A DNA stretch of 64,000 bases from Actinoplanes campanulatus (GCF_014647795.1 NZ_BMPW01000004.1:124001-188000); one strand, 5' to 3'. Positions 35,022 to 44,206 are shown, numbered from the stretch's first letter. Numbers and translations are program-made. Notes: generated from the letters alone by a model not told the origin.

Positions 35022-36413
35022 GTGCGACAACGAATCCTGGCGCCACTGGGCGCCGCCCTGCTCACCGCCGGCCTGCTGGTGGTGGCCGGTAACCAGTCCG
35101 CGCACGCCGCGGACACCCTGCTCTCCCAGGGTCGCCCCGCCCTGGCCTCGTCGGTGGAGAACGGCGAGTCCGCCGCCATCGCCGCCGTCGACGGCCGCAC
35201 CGACACCCGCTGGGGCAGCCAGTGGGCCGACCCGCAGTGGCTGCGCGTCGACCTCGGCGCCACCGCCACGATCACCCAGGTCGTGTTGCAGTGGGAGACC
35301 GCGTACGCCAGGGCGTACCAGATCCAGACCTCACCGGACGGCAACGCCTGGACCACGATCAAGTCGGTGAGCAACGGCGCCGGCGGCACCGAGACCCACG
35401 CGGTCAGCGGCTCCGGCCGGTACGTGCGGATGTACGGCACCCAGCGCGGCACCGGCTACGGCTACTCACTGTTCGAGTTCAAGGTCTACGGCACGTCGAC
35501 GGTCACCCCGCCGCCGACCGACGGACCGGGGTACGTCTACGCGAATCCGCCGGTCACCGGTGTGGTCCCGTCCACCGAGACCCCGCCCGCCACGAATCCG
35601 CCGGTGACCCACCGTGAGTTCCAGGCGAACTGCTCGGTGAGCCGCACCAACCTCAACGACGACCCGATCATCTTCCCCAACCTGCCGGGCGCGTCGCACT
35701 CGCACACGTTCATGGGCAACCGGACCACGAACGCGGGCTCGACTCTGGCGTCGTTGCAGGCCGGCGGCACGTCCTGCGTCACGCCGGGGGACAAGACCGG
35801 CTACTGGATGCCGACGCTCTACAACGGTGACCAGGCGGTGCAGCCGGACGGCCCGCAGGTCATCTACTACAAGAGCGGCGTCATCGACTACCGCAGTGTC
35901 CGGCCGTTCCCGCCGGGGCTGCGCTACGTGGTGGGCAGCCCGACCGCCACGCAGGACGAGTTCCGCAACGCGCCCGGTGCGGTCGAGGGCTTCGAGTGCG
36001 GCAACAGCGCCTTCAACTGGGACATCCCGGCGAACTGCCCGGCCGGCACCCAGCTGAACGTCCGCTACCAGGCGCCGAGCTGTTGGAACGGCCTCCACCT
36101 GGACTCGCCGGACCACAAGAGCCACATGGCGTACCCCGTCAACGGGGTCTGCCCGGTCTCGCACCCGGTGGCCGTCCCGATGATCGAGTTCAAGATGGCC
36201 TGGCCGGTCAGCGGGAACATGGCAGGCGTGCGGTTCGCCAGCGGGCGCGGGTTCTCGTTCCACTACGACGTCTACAACGTCTGGGAGCCGCCGATCCTGG
36301 CGGCGCTGGTGCGGCACTGCATCAACGGCGGCCTGCAGTGCAACCCGCGCGGCTTCGACCAGTACAAACCGGAGCGGGGCGCCGCCCTCAACGAGAACTA
36401 TCAGCTTCCCTGA
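35022..36413 (+). CDS. Secreted discoidin-DUF1996 protein (first copy)
   Basis: 463 residues from GTG 35022, with GGAGA six bases before it. The signal peptide ends at HA-AD. A discoidin (F5/8C, CBM32-like) domain spans about 30-165 (LSQGRPALASS, RTDTRWGSQWADPQWLRVDL, GRYVRMYGTQRGTGYGYSLF). A Pro/Thr linker leads to DUF1996 (about 200-455), with its conserved DDPIIFPNLPGASHSHTFMG, PSCWNGLHLDSPDHKSHMAY and FHYDVYNVW. DUF1996 occurs in secreted proteins of fungi and actinomycetes; no activity is established. The conserved His/Asp/Cys suggest a metal or sugar site (inference). A second copy lies at 41902. Confidence 0.9.
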   Translation: MRQRILAPLGAALLTAGLLVVAGNQSAHAADTLLSQGRPALASSVENGESAAIAAVDGRTDTRWGSQWADPQWLRVDLGATATITQVVLQWETAYARAYQIQTSPDGNAWTTIKSVSNGAGGTETHAVSGSGRYVRMYGTQRGTGYGYSLFEFKVYGTSTVTPPPTDGPGYVYANPPVTGVVPSTETPPATNPPVTHREFQANCSVSRTNLNDDPIIFPNLPGASHSHTFMGNRTTNAGSTLASLQAGGTSCVTPGDKTGYWMPTLYNGDQAVQPDGPQVIYYKSGVIDYRSVRPFPPGLRYVVGSPTATQDEFRNAPGAVEGFECGNSAFNWDIPANCPAGTQLNVRYQAPSCWNGLHLDSPDHKSHMAYPVNGVCPVSHPVAVPMIEFKMAWPVSGNMAGVRFASGRGFSFHYDVYNVWEPPILAALVRHCINGGLQCNPRGFDQYKPERGAALNENYQLP

Positions 36414-36416
36414 TAA

Positions 36417-36429
36417 CAGTTTTTAACTG
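36417..36429. terminator. Weak bidirectional terminator-like hairpin
   Basis: CAGTTTTTAACTG has CAGTT/AACTG arms between the convergent DUF1996 and DUF305-like genes. It is unusually AT-rich for this genome. The short stem leaves function uncertain. Confidence 0.35.
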
Positions 36430-36435
36430 AAATTC

Positions 36436-36969
36436 TCAGAGCGCGGAAAGGGTGGTCCGCCGGGTTTCGGAAATGCGTGCGGCGAGGGCTGTCGTGCGCG
36501 GTTCGAGCCCGGCGGCCTGCTCGCTTTCGGCCAGTTTCCGGCTCTGTTCCAGGTGTGCGCGCAGGCATGAGCGCAGCAGTTCGTCGAACCTCTCGCCGCG
36601 CAGCGCGGTGGCCGAGGCGACGGTCGACGGCTCCACCATGCCGGGCATCGGCATGCCCTTGTGCGGGTTCTCCGCGGGCAGCCCGGCCTCGGCGTGCAGC
36701 TGCCGCAGTACGGACAACTCCGCCTCGGTGAATGCTCTGACCTGCTCAGACACGCTGTGAAGCGCGGACTCGCGGGGGACCAGGCCGAGCAGCGGGAGCA
36801 GCTGTTCGTCCATCGCGATGTTGATCTCGATCCAGGAGCGGTCGGTGCCGCCGAAGGCCGCCGTCGAGACCACCGGGGCGGGTGGAACGGGAGCGGGGGA
36901 CTCGCCGCAGCCGGCCAGCGTGAACACGGCGGCAGCGACGCATGCGAGAGAGCGGGGATTAGCGAACAC
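36436..36969 (-). CDS. DUF305-like lipoprotein
   Basis: 177 residues from GTG 36969, chosen because the lipobox FTLAGC then lies about 20 residues in and GGAGA precedes it; the distal ATG at 37032 would leave an overlong leader overlapping the neighbouring promoter. The mature part has paired helices as in DUF305 ferritin-like proteins (EQVRAFTEAELSVLRQLHAE, GMPMPGM, RFDELLRSCLRAHLEQSRKL). The usual metal-binding HH pairs are reduced to single His, so copper binding is doubtful. It is divergent from the multidomain GH16-like gene. Confidence 0.65.
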   Translation of the reverse strand: MFANPRSLACVAAAVFTLAGCGESPAPVPPAPVVSTAAFGGTDRSWIEINIAMDEQLLPLLGLVPRESALHSVSEQVRAFTEAELSVLRQLHAEAGLPAENPHKGMPMPGMVEPSTVASATALRGERFDELLRSCLRAHLEQSRKLAESEQAAGLEPRTTALAARISETRRTTLSAL

Positions 36970-37015
36970 TCGCGCAGTCTCCGGTTCCGGAACCAATCCT
37001 GTCAATGCTTCCTTA

Positions 37016-37070
37016 TTGACGCGCGGCAACATGGGCGAAACAATCTCCTCGCTTGGAGAGCGCTTTCCAT
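37016..37070 (+). promoter_or_regulatory. Promoter and LacI-type operator O3
   Basis: TTGACG (37016-37021), a 17-bp spacer and AACAAT (37039-37044) precede the operator TTGGAGAGCGCTTTCCAT (37053-37070), which would cover the transcription start. The gene begins at 37093. Confidence 0.7.
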
Positions 37071-37092
37071 CCCCTTACCCATTGGTGTGATC

Positions 37093-40056
37093 ATGTATAG
37101 ACGGCTGTTGCTCCTCGTCGCGGTCACCGCGACATTCCTCGGCCTCACCGCCGTGTCCCCGGCCACCGCCGCCGACGTGCCGCTGTCACAGGGGAAGCCG
37201 GCCACCGCCTCGTCGCAGGAGGTCGACGGACCCGGCTACAGCCCGGCCAACGCCTTCGACGGCAACCTCGGCACCCGCTGGTCCAGCGCCTTCGCCGATC
37301 CGCAGTGGATCCAGGTCGACCTCGGGTCGGCGGTCGCCATCAACCGGATCGTGCTCACCTGGGAGGGCGCGTACGGCAGGGCGTACCAGATCCAGACCTC
37401 GAACGACGGCACCTCCTGGAGCACCCTCAAGGCCGTGACGAACGGTGCCGGAGGCACCGAGGAGCACAGTGTCTCCGGAACCGGCCGCTATGTGCGGCTG
37501 GCCGGAACGCAGCGCGGCACGGGCTACGGCTACTCGCTGTGGGAGTTCCAGGTCTTCGGCGGCGGCGGAACCCAACCCCCGGACCAGTTCACCACGATCT
37601 GGAGCGACACCTTCGACGGCCCGGCCGGCACTGGCCCGAGCGCCGCGAACTGGCTGCTGCGCACCGGCACCCAGTACCCGGGCGGCGCCGCCAACTGGGG
37701 CACCGGCTCGGTGGAGACCGCCAGCAGCGCGACGGCCAACGTCTCCCTCGACGGCGCGGGCAGGTTGAACCTCAAGGCGATCCGTGACAGCGCCGGCAAA
37801 TGGACCTCCGGCCGGATCGAGACACAGCGCGCCGATTTCGCCCCGCAGCCCGGCGAGCAGCTCAGGTTCACCGCCGTGCTGAGGCAGCCGGACGTCGCCA
37901 ACGCCGCCGGCTACTGGCCGGGCTTCCGCGCCACCGGCGCCGCCTACCGTGGCAACTTCACCAACTGGCCCAGCGTCGGCGAGACCGACATCATGACCGG
38001 CGTCAACGGCCGCGACCAGCTCTCCCAGACGTTGCACTGCGGCACCGCGCCGGGCGGGCCCTGCAACGAGTACGACGGCCGGTCCTCCGGGTTCGCGTCC
38101 TGCGTGGGCTGCCAGAGCGGCTACCACGAGTACACCCAGATCATCGACCGCACGAAGACCGACGAGGAGATCCGCTTCTACCTCGACGGACGGCAGACCT
38201 GGGTGGTCCGCGAGTCGCAGGTCGGCGTCGCGGCCTGGCAGCAGGCCGTGCACCACGGCTTCTACCTGCGGTTCGACCTGGCGATCGGCGGGTCGCTGCC
38301 GAACGCGATCGCCGGATTCACCACACCCACCCCGGAGACCACCTCGGGCGGCGTGCTCAGCGTCGACTCGGTCACCGTCGCCCGCGCCGCCGGGACCACC
38401 GCTCCGGCGATGACCGACCCGCCGGTCCCGGCCGGGCCCAGCGTCGTGAAGGTTACCGGCAGCCAGGGCAACTGGCAGCTCACCGTCAACGGGACGCCGT
38501 GGGAGGTCAAGGGCATGACCTACGGTCCGCCGCAGGCGGCGGCCGACGGCTACATGCGCGATCTCAGGAACATGGGCGTCAACACGATCCGCATCTGGGG
38601 GCCGGACGCCGGCACCCCGCTGCTTCTGGACACGGCGGCCCGCCACGGGATCAAGGTGATCGTCGGGCTGTGGCTGAACCACGGCACCGACTACGTGAAC
38701 GACAGCGCGTACAAGACGGCGGTGAAGAGCGAGATCGTCGCCAAGGTGAACGAGCTGAAGGGCCGCTCCGGGGTGCTGCTCTGGGACGTCGGCAACGAGG
38801 TCATCCTGGAGATGCAGAACTACGGGCTGGCCGCCGATGTGGTCGAGGCGCGGCGGGTGGCGTACGCCAAGTTCGTGAACGAGGTCGCCGAGGCGATCCA
38901 CGCGGCCGACCCGAACCACCCGGTCACCTCGACCGACGCGTACACCCACGCGTGGACCTACTACAAGCCGCACGCTCCGGCGCTGGATCTGCTCGCGGTC
39001 AACTCGTACGGGGCGATCGACACCGTGAAACGTGACTGGATCGCGGGTGGACACACCAAGCCGTACATATTGACCGAGGGCGGCCCGGCGGGGGAGTGGG
39101 AGGTGCCCAACGACGTCAACGGGGTGCCGAACGAGCCCACCGACCTGCAGAAGAAGGCCGGGTACACGTACAGCTGGAACGCGATCAAGGGGCATCCGGG
39201 CGTGGCCCTGGGCGCCACCGAGTTCCACTACGGCATCGAGAACGACTTCGGCGGGGTGTGGCTGAACACCACGACCGGCGGCTGGCGGCGGCTCGGCTAC
39301 CACGCCATGCGGCAGGCCTATACCGGGCAGACCGCGCCGAACACGCCACCGGAGATCACCGCCATGACGGTCGGCACGCAGACGGCGGTCCTGGCGGGCG
39401 GCACGTTCACGGTCAGCGCCACCGCCACCGATCCGCAGGGCGATCTGATCCGCTACAACCTGATGGCCGGTGACAAGCACATCAACGCCAACCGGGGGCT
39501 GCGGCATCTGACTTTCAGCCAGACCGGCAACGGCCAGTTCACGGTACGGGCGCCGGAGACGCTCGGGGTCTGGAAGGTGTACGTGTACGCCTACGACGGC
39601 CACGGCAACGTCGGCATCGAACAGCGCTCGTTCCGGGTCGTCCCGCCGCCGGCCCCGGGCACGGATCTGTCCCGTGGGAGGTCCACATCGGCGTCCAGCT
39701 ACCAGCCGACCGGCACGAACGGGCCGCAGCTTCCGTCGTACGCGGTCGACGGCGACTACGGCACCCGCTGGGCCAGCGAATGGGTGGACTCCGCCTGGCT
39801 CCAGGTCGATCTCGGCTCGGTGCAGTCGTTCGACCGGGTGCGGCTCGCATGGGAGGCGGCGTACGCGAAGGCGTACACCGTGCAGGCCTCCGACGACGGC
39901 GCCACCTGGCGGACCGTGTACTCGACGACGGCCGGTGACGGCGGCTTCGACACGCTCACGGTGAACGGCTCCGGCCGCTACGTCCGGGTGAACGGCACCG
40001 TGCGGGCCACCGCGTACGGCTACTCGCTCTACGAATTCGGCGTCTACCGCAGCTGA
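37093..40056 (+). CDS. Secreted discoidin / GH16-like / GH5-like / discoidin protein
   Basis: 987 residues from ATG 37093, with signal peptide to TAA-AD. Domains: discoidin (30-155); GH16-like jelly roll (165-435); a (beta/alpha)8 glycosidase domain of GH5/GH2 type (about 450-755) with WEVKGMTYGP, VNTIRIWGPD, acid/base E569 in DVGNEV and nucleophile E662 in LTEGG; an Ig-like domain (about 755-850); and a second discoidin (about 855-987). In the GH16-like part the active-site motif is E297-T-D299-I-M-T302, so the acid/base Glu of E-x-D-x-x-E is Thr. That module may only bind glucan, while the barrel should be catalytic. Substrate is probably a beta-glucan. Confidence 0.88.
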   Translation: MYRRLLLLVAVTATFLGLTAVSPATAADVPLSQGKPATASSQEVDGPGYSPANAFDGNLGTRWSSAFADPQWIQVDLGSAVAINRIVLTWEGAYGRAYQIQTSNDGTSWSTLKAVTNGAGGTEEHSVSGTGRYVRLAGTQRGTGYGYSLWEFQVFGGGGTQPPDQFTTIWSDTFDGPAGTGPSAANWLLRTGTQYPGGAANWGTGSVETASSATANVSLDGAGRLNLKAIRDSAGKWTSGRIETQRADFAPQPGEQLRFTAVLRQPDVANAAGYWPGFRATGAAYRGNFTNWPSVGETDIMTGVNGRDQLSQTLHCGTAPGGPCNEYDGRSSGFASCVGCQSGYHEYTQIIDRTKTDEEIRFYLDGRQTWVVRESQVGVAAWQQAVHHGFYLRFDLAIGGSLPNAIAGFTTPTPETTSGGVLSVDSVTVARAAGTTAPAMTDPPVPAGPSVVKVTGSQGNWQLTVNGTPWEVKGMTYGPPQAAADGYMRDLRNMGVNTIRIWGPDAGTPLLLDTAARHGIKVIVGLWLNHGTDYVNDSAYKTAVKSEIVAKVNELKGRSGVLLWDVGNEVILEMQNYGLAADVVEARRVAYAKFVNEVAEAIHAADPNHPVTSTDAYTHAWTYYKPHAPALDLLAVNSYGAIDTVKRDWIAGGHTKPYILTEGGPAGEWEVPNDVNGVPNEPTDLQKKAGYTYSWNAIKGHPGVALGATEFHYGIENDFGGVWLNTTTGGWRRLGYHAMRQAYTGQTAPNTPPEITAMTVGTQTAVLAGGTFTVSATATDPQGDLIRYNLMAGDKHINANRGLRHLTFSQTGNGQFTVRAPETLGVWKVYVYAYDGHGNVGIEQRSFRVVPPPAPGTDLSRGRSTSASSYQPTGTNGPQLPSYAVDGDYGTRWASEWVDSAWLQVDLGSVQSFDRVRLAWEAAYAKAYTVQASDDGATWRTVYSTTAGDGGFDTLTVNGSGRYVRVNGTVRATAYGYSLYEFGVYRS

Positions 40057-40128
40057 GGTTCCGGAACTTCCCGGCCCGCCGCCGAGGGCGTACCCCATTG
40101 ACCTGGGGCGATGCTCTCGGTGGCGGTT

Positions 40129-40143
40129 GTGAAAGCGCTTCAC
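40129..40143. promoter_or_regulatory. LacI-type operator O4
   Basis: GTGAAAGCGCTTCAC, one base shorter in the right half than the consensus, 101 bp before the GH16 gene and upstream of its TTGACA (40160-40165). Confidence 0.55.
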
Positions 40144-40159
40144 CGGGGTTTGCCGAGCA

Positions 40160-40211
40160 TTGACAGCCTTTAACGCCCGGTTCACAGTGTCCGGCAAGAG
40201 AGCGCTTTCAC
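40160..40211 (+). promoter_or_regulatory. -35 element TTGACA and LacI-type operator O5
   Basis: TTGACA at 40160-40165 is followed after about one promoter length by GAGAGCGCTTTCAC (40198-40211), which should lie over the start site. O4 and O5 are about 69 bp apart, allowing cooperative or looped binding. Confidence 0.65.
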
Positions 40212-40243
40212 AAGCGTGAAACATCCCCCGAGGAGTTCCCCGC

Positions 40244-41905
40244 ATGAGACGTCGTCTGTTATCCGTCGCCGCGCTGCTGGCCGCGCTCGTCGCGGTCCCC
40301 TCCGGACCCGCGAACGCCGCCGAGGTCCTCGTCTCCCAGGGAAAGCCCGCCACCGCCTCGTCCACCGAGATCGCCGGCGCCTACCTGGCGCCGGAGGCGG
40401 TCGACGGCAACAACGGCACCCGCTGGGCCAGCGCGTTCACCGGCACCCAGTGGTTCCAGGTCGACCTCGGCGCCGCCACCGCGGTCAGCCGGGTCGCGAT
40501 CAACTGGGAGGCCGCCTACGCCCGCGCCTTCACCATCCAGCTGTCCACCGACGGCAGCGCCTGGACCAACGCCTGGAGCACCACGACCGGCGCCGGCGGC
40601 CAGCAGAGCATCACGCTCTCCGGCACCGCCCGCTACGTGCGGATCAACCTGACGCAGCGGGCGCTCGAGGCGTACGGCTACTCGTTCTGGGAGTTCCAGG
40701 TCTACTCCGGCTCCTCTGATCCCGGGACGTCGGGACTGCTTTCGTACGCCAAGCCCGCCCTCGCCTCCACCTGGCAGAACGACGTCAACTGCAACCCGTG
40801 CAGCCCGGACAAGGCGTTCGACAACGATCCGGCCAGCCGCTGGGCCACCAGCTCCACCAACGGCTGGGCCGATCCTGGCTGGATCTCGGTGGACCTCGGC
40901 GCGACCGCCCAGATCCGCCAGGTCGTCCTCCAGTGGGACCCGGCCTACGCCCGCGGTTACCAGATCCAGGTGTCCGCGGACAACGTGAACTGGACGCCCA
41001 TCTACTCGACGACGACCGGCGACGGCCTCAAGGACGTCATCAACGCCACCGGCACCGGGCGTTACGTGCGGATGTACGGCACCGCCCGCAGCGGCCCGTA
41101 TGGCTACTCACTCTGGGAGTTCAGCATCTACGGCACCGGCGGCAACCCCACCACCCCGCCCGCCAAACCCGCCGACCCGATCTTCCCGGCCACCCGCCTG
41201 GTCTTCTCCGACGAGTTCAACGGCGCGGCCGGCAGCAAACCGGACGGCGCGAAGTGGACGATGGATCCGGGCGTCCCGCAGAACGGCGAGGTCCAGTACT
41301 ACACGCCCAACAGTGAGAACGCGTCCATGAACGGCGCCGGCCAGCTCGTCATCGAGGCCCGCCGCCAGGATTACCAGGGCCGCCAGTACACCTCGCACCG
41401 GATGAACACCAGCAACAAGTTCCACGTCCAGTACGGCCGGATCGAGGCGCGGGTCAAGGTGCCCAAGGGCAACGGGCTGTGGCCGGCGTTCTGGCTGATG
41501 GGCGACGACTTCCTGTCGGGCCGGCCGTGGCCGTACAACGGCGAGATCGACATCATGGAGGTCCTCGGCCGCAACACCTCCGAGGCCTACTCCACGCTGC
41601 ACGCCCCGGCCTACAACGGCGCCGGCGGCTATGGCCAGAAGTACGCGACCGTCGACCTTTCGCAGGACTTCCACGTCTGGGCCGCCGAGTGGGACAGCAA
41701 GGGCATCCGGTTCTTCCTCGACGGGCGCCTGGTCTTCGACGCCGCCAAGGAGACCGTGGAGAACACCCGCGGACCGTGGATCTACGACCACAAGTTCTAC
41801 CTGATCCTCAACCTGGCCGTCGGCGGCGACTTCCCCGGCCCGATCGACGCCACCACCCCGTTCCCCAGCCGCATGCTCGTCGACTACGTGAGGGTCTACC
41901 AATGA
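40244..41905 (+). CDS. Secreted GH16 endo-beta-1,3-glucanase (laminarinase type) with two discoidin domains
   Basis: 553 residues, GAGGAG in front of the ATG, signal peptide to ANA-AE. Two discoidin domains (about 28-160 and 165-300; the second has CNPCSPDKAFDNDPASRW) precede the GH16 domain (about 315-553). The catalytic set is complete: E434, D436 and E439 in NGEIDIMEV; VFSDEFNG and WPAFWLMG are family motifs. It should cut beta-1,3-glucans of fungal walls or laminarin. The next gene starts in the ATGA overlap, so both are translated together. Two LacI-type operators flank its promoter. Confidence 0.95.
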   Translation: MRRRLLSVAALLAALVAVPSGPANAAEVLVSQGKPATASSTEIAGAYLAPEAVDGNNGTRWASAFTGTQWFQVDLGAATAVSRVAINWEAAYARAFTIQLSTDGSAWTNAWSTTTGAGGQQSITLSGTARYVRINLTQRALEAYGYSFWEFQVYSGSSDPGTSGLLSYAKPALASTWQNDVNCNPCSPDKAFDNDPASRWATSSTNGWADPGWISVDLGATAQIRQVVLQWDPAYARGYQIQVSADNVNWTPIYSTTTGDGLKDVINATGTGRYVRMYGTARSGPYGYSLWEFSIYGTGGNPTTPPAKPADPIFPATRLVFSDEFNGAAGSKPDGAKWTMDPGVPQNGEVQYYTPNSENASMNGAGQLVIEARRQDYQGRQYTSHRMNTSNKFHVQYGRIEARVKVPKGNGLWPAFWLMGDDFLSGRPWPYNGEIDIMEVLGRNTSEAYSTLHAPAYNGAGGYGQKYATVDLSQDFHVWAAEWDSKGIRFFLDGRLVFDAAKETVENTRGPWIYDHKFYLILNLAVGGDFPGPIDATTPFPSRMLVDYVRVYQ

Positions 41906-43158
41906 GGCGCCTATTCGCCGGCGCGGTGGCCGCCGTTCTCGCCACCTACCTGATCATCACCGCCACGTCCGCCTCCGCCGCCGACACCCTGCTCTCCCAG
42001 GGGAAGCCCGCCACCGCCTCGTCCGTCGAGTCGGCCGCCTTCCCCGCCTCCAACGCCGTCGACGGCAACCTCGGAACCCGCTGGTCCAGCGCCTTCAGCG
42101 ACCCCCAGTGGCTCCAGGTCGACCTCGGCGCCAGCGCCACGATCACCTCGATCGTGCTGGACTGGGAGTCCGCGTACGCCCGAAGTTTCTCGGTGAAGGC
42201 GTCCGCGAACGCGCAGAGCTGGACCACGCTCTACAGCACCGCCGCCGGCACTGGCGGAAAACAGACGGTCAACGTCAACGGCACCGCGCGCTACGTGCGG
42301 CTCGAGACAGGAGCGCGCGCCACGCAATGGGGTGTGTCGCTCAACGAGTTCCAGGTGTACGGAACGGGCGGCGGAACCACCCCGACCATCCCGCCGGGCG
42401 CCGTTCGCGTCGCCGAGTTCCTGGCCGACTGCCCGTTCAGCCACCGGCTGCCGGACGACCCGATCATCTTCCCGAACCTGCCGGGCGCCTCGCACATGCA
42501 CAGCTTCTTCGGCGCGGCCGGCACCAACGCCTACTCGACCGTCGACACGCTGCTCAACGCGAACAGCAACTGCAACCCGTCGATCGACAAGTCCTCGTAC
42601 TGGATCCCCACCCTGTACCGCGACAACGTGCCCGTCGAACCGGTCACCGGCATCTTCTACTACCTCGGTGAGGGGGTCCGCGACGACCTGATCGCCCAGA
42701 CCCAGCCGCTGCCGCTCGGCCTGCGGATCGTGGCCGGAAACGCCAAGGCCACCGGCCCGGCGGACAACACCATCTCCCGCTGGTCGTGCCTGCACGCCGG
42801 GCACGTCGGCTCGTCACCGGACTTCGTCAACTGCCCGGCCGGGTCGATGCTGGAGTCGTACCTCGACTTCCCGCACTGCTGGGACGGCCGGAACCTGGAC
42901 TCCACCGACCACAAGAGCCACATGGCCTACCCGGTGAACAACGCCTGCCCGGCCAGCCACCCGGTCGTGGTGCCCAAGTTGCGGCAGGTCATGCGCTATC
43001 CGGTCACCGGCGACCCGGCCCGGCTGCGACTGGCGTCCGGTGGCGGTTTCACGATGCACGGCGACTTCTTCAACGCCTGGCCGGTCGAGGAGATGGCCCG
43101 CCGGGTGAACGACTGCATCCGCCCGATCATCAAGTGCGGGACCGACGGACGGCCCTGA
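41902..43158 (+). CDS. Secreted discoidin-DUF1996 protein (second copy)
   Basis: 418 residues starting in the ATGA overlap with the GH16 gene. The signal peptide (to about ASA-AD) is followed by a discoidin domain (28-155) and DUF1996 (about 165-415): DDPIIFPNLPGASHMHSFFG, FPHCWDGRNLDSTDHKSHMA and FTMHGDFFNAW. It is a diverged paralogue of the protein at 35022; HCWDGRNLDS and DHKSHMAYP are conserved in both. Coupling to a laminarinase suggests a role on fungal wall glucan. Function of DUF1996 is not established. Confidence 0.9.
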   Translation: MRRLFAGAVAAVLATYLIITATSASAADTLLSQGKPATASSVESAAFPASNAVDGNLGTRWSSAFSDPQWLQVDLGASATITSIVLDWESAYARSFSVKASANAQSWTTLYSTAAGTGGKQTVNVNGTARYVRLETGARATQWGVSLNEFQVYGTGGGTTPTIPPGAVRVAEFLADCPFSHRLPDDPIIFPNLPGASHMHSFFGAAGTNAYSTVDTLLNANSNCNPSIDKSSYWIPTLYRDNVPVEPVTGIFYYLGEGVRDDLIAQTQPLPLGLRIVAGNAKATGPADNTISRWSCLHAGHVGSSPDFVNCPAGSMLESYLDFPHCWDGRNLDSTDHKSHMAYPVNNACPASHPVVVPKLRQVMRYPVTGDPARLRLASGGGFTMHGDFFNAWPVEEMARRVNDCIRPIIKCGTDGRP

Positions 43159-43171
43159 TAGAACTTTGCAC

Positions 43172-44206
43172 ATGAGTTCACGACCCGGCCGCGGTGGCCA
43201 CCATCCCACGATGGATCAGGTGGCCGCCGCGGCCGGCGTCTCCCGGGCCACCGTCTCCCGGGTGATCAACAACGCGGCCTCGGTGGCGCCCGGCATCCGC
43301 GACGCGGTCCAGCGTGCGATCGCTTCGACGGGGTACGTTCCCAACGTCGCCGCCCGCAGCCTGGTCACCCGCCGGTCGAACTCGGTGGCCCTGGTGATCA
43401 GCGAACCGGACCGTCCCGACGACCACTCCTTCCTGAACCGGATCTTCACCGACCCGTACTTCGGTCGCGTCACCGCGGGCGCGACCGGCGCGCTGCGGCC
43501 GCACGACGTCCATCTCGTGGTCGTGCCCACCGACTCGGCCGACCACCATCAGGTGATCCGCTACCTGCGGCAGGGCCACGTCGACGGGGTGCTGCTGATC
43601 TGCTCCAGCGAACACGACCCGCTGCCCGGGCAGGTCCACGCGCTCGGCATCCCGGCGGTGCTGTCGTCCCGGCCGGCCGCGCCGCTGCCGGTCAGCCACG
43701 TCGACCTGGACCAGCGGCTCGGCGCCCGGCTCGCCGCCGAGCACCTGATCGCCCGCGGTTGCCGCCGGCTGGCCACGATCAGCGGTCCGCTCGACATCCC
43801 GGCCGGATCCGAGCGCCTGGAGGCGTTCCGGACAGCCGCCGGCGCCGACGCGCCCGCGGTGATCGGCGACTTCACCCGGGCCGGTGGCGAGGCCGCCGCC
43901 CACCGCCTGCTCGACGACCATCCCGACCTGGACGGCCTGTTCGTCGCCAGCGACCTGATGGCCGAGGGGGCGCTGCGCGCGGTGCAGGACCGCGGCCGCC
44001 GCGTCCCCGACGACGTGGCGGTCGTCGGCTTCGACGACAGCAGCCCGGCGCTGGAGTGCCGCCCGCAGCTCACCACGATCCGGCAGCCGGTCGAGGAGAT
44101 GGCCGCCGAGATGGCCCAGCTGCTGGTCGCCCACATCGACGAACCGGGCCGCGCGACCCGTTCGGTCATCTTCCAGCCCACCCTGGTGCTGCGCGCCTCC
44201 GCCTGA
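43172..44206 (+). CDS. LacI-family transcriptional regulator, second paralogue
   Basis: 344 residues from ATG 43172; a TTG six bases earlier is less likely. HTH MDQVAAAAGVSRATVSRVIN, hinge YVPNVAARSLVTRR, core motifs TDPYFGRVTAGAT, HVDLDQRLGARLAAEHLI, FVASDLMAEGALRAVQDRG and VVGFDDSSPALECRPQLTTI. It is last in the GH16-DUF1996 transcription unit, 13 bp after the previous stop, without a clear ribosome-binding site. It is similar along its whole length to the regulator at 33827; both probably read the same operator class, perhaps with different sugars. Confidence 0.93.
   Translation: MSSRPGRGGHHPTMDQVAAAAGVSRATVSRVINNAASVAPGIRDAVQRAIASTGYVPNVAARSLVTRRSNSVALVISEPDRPDDHSFLNRIFTDPYFGRVTAGATGALRPHDVHLVVVPTDSADHHQVIRYLRQGHVDGVLLICSSEHDPLPGQVHALGIPAVLSSRPAAPLPVSHVDLDQRLGARLAAEHLIARGCRRLATISGPLDIPAGSERLEAFRTAAGADAPAVIGDFTRAGGEAAAHRLLDDHPDLDGLFVASDLMAEGALRAVQDRGRRVPDDVAVVGFDDSSPALECRPQLTTIRQPVEEMAAEMAQLLVAHIDEPGRATRSVIFQPTLVLRASA

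Noticed and set aside
37186-40365. Long open frame of over 1000 codons on the minus strand opposite the GH16/GH5-like gene
   Set aside because: It mirrors a real gene with clear domains; the translation is Arg/Gly/Val-rich without motifs, as expected for the shadow frame in high-GC DNA.
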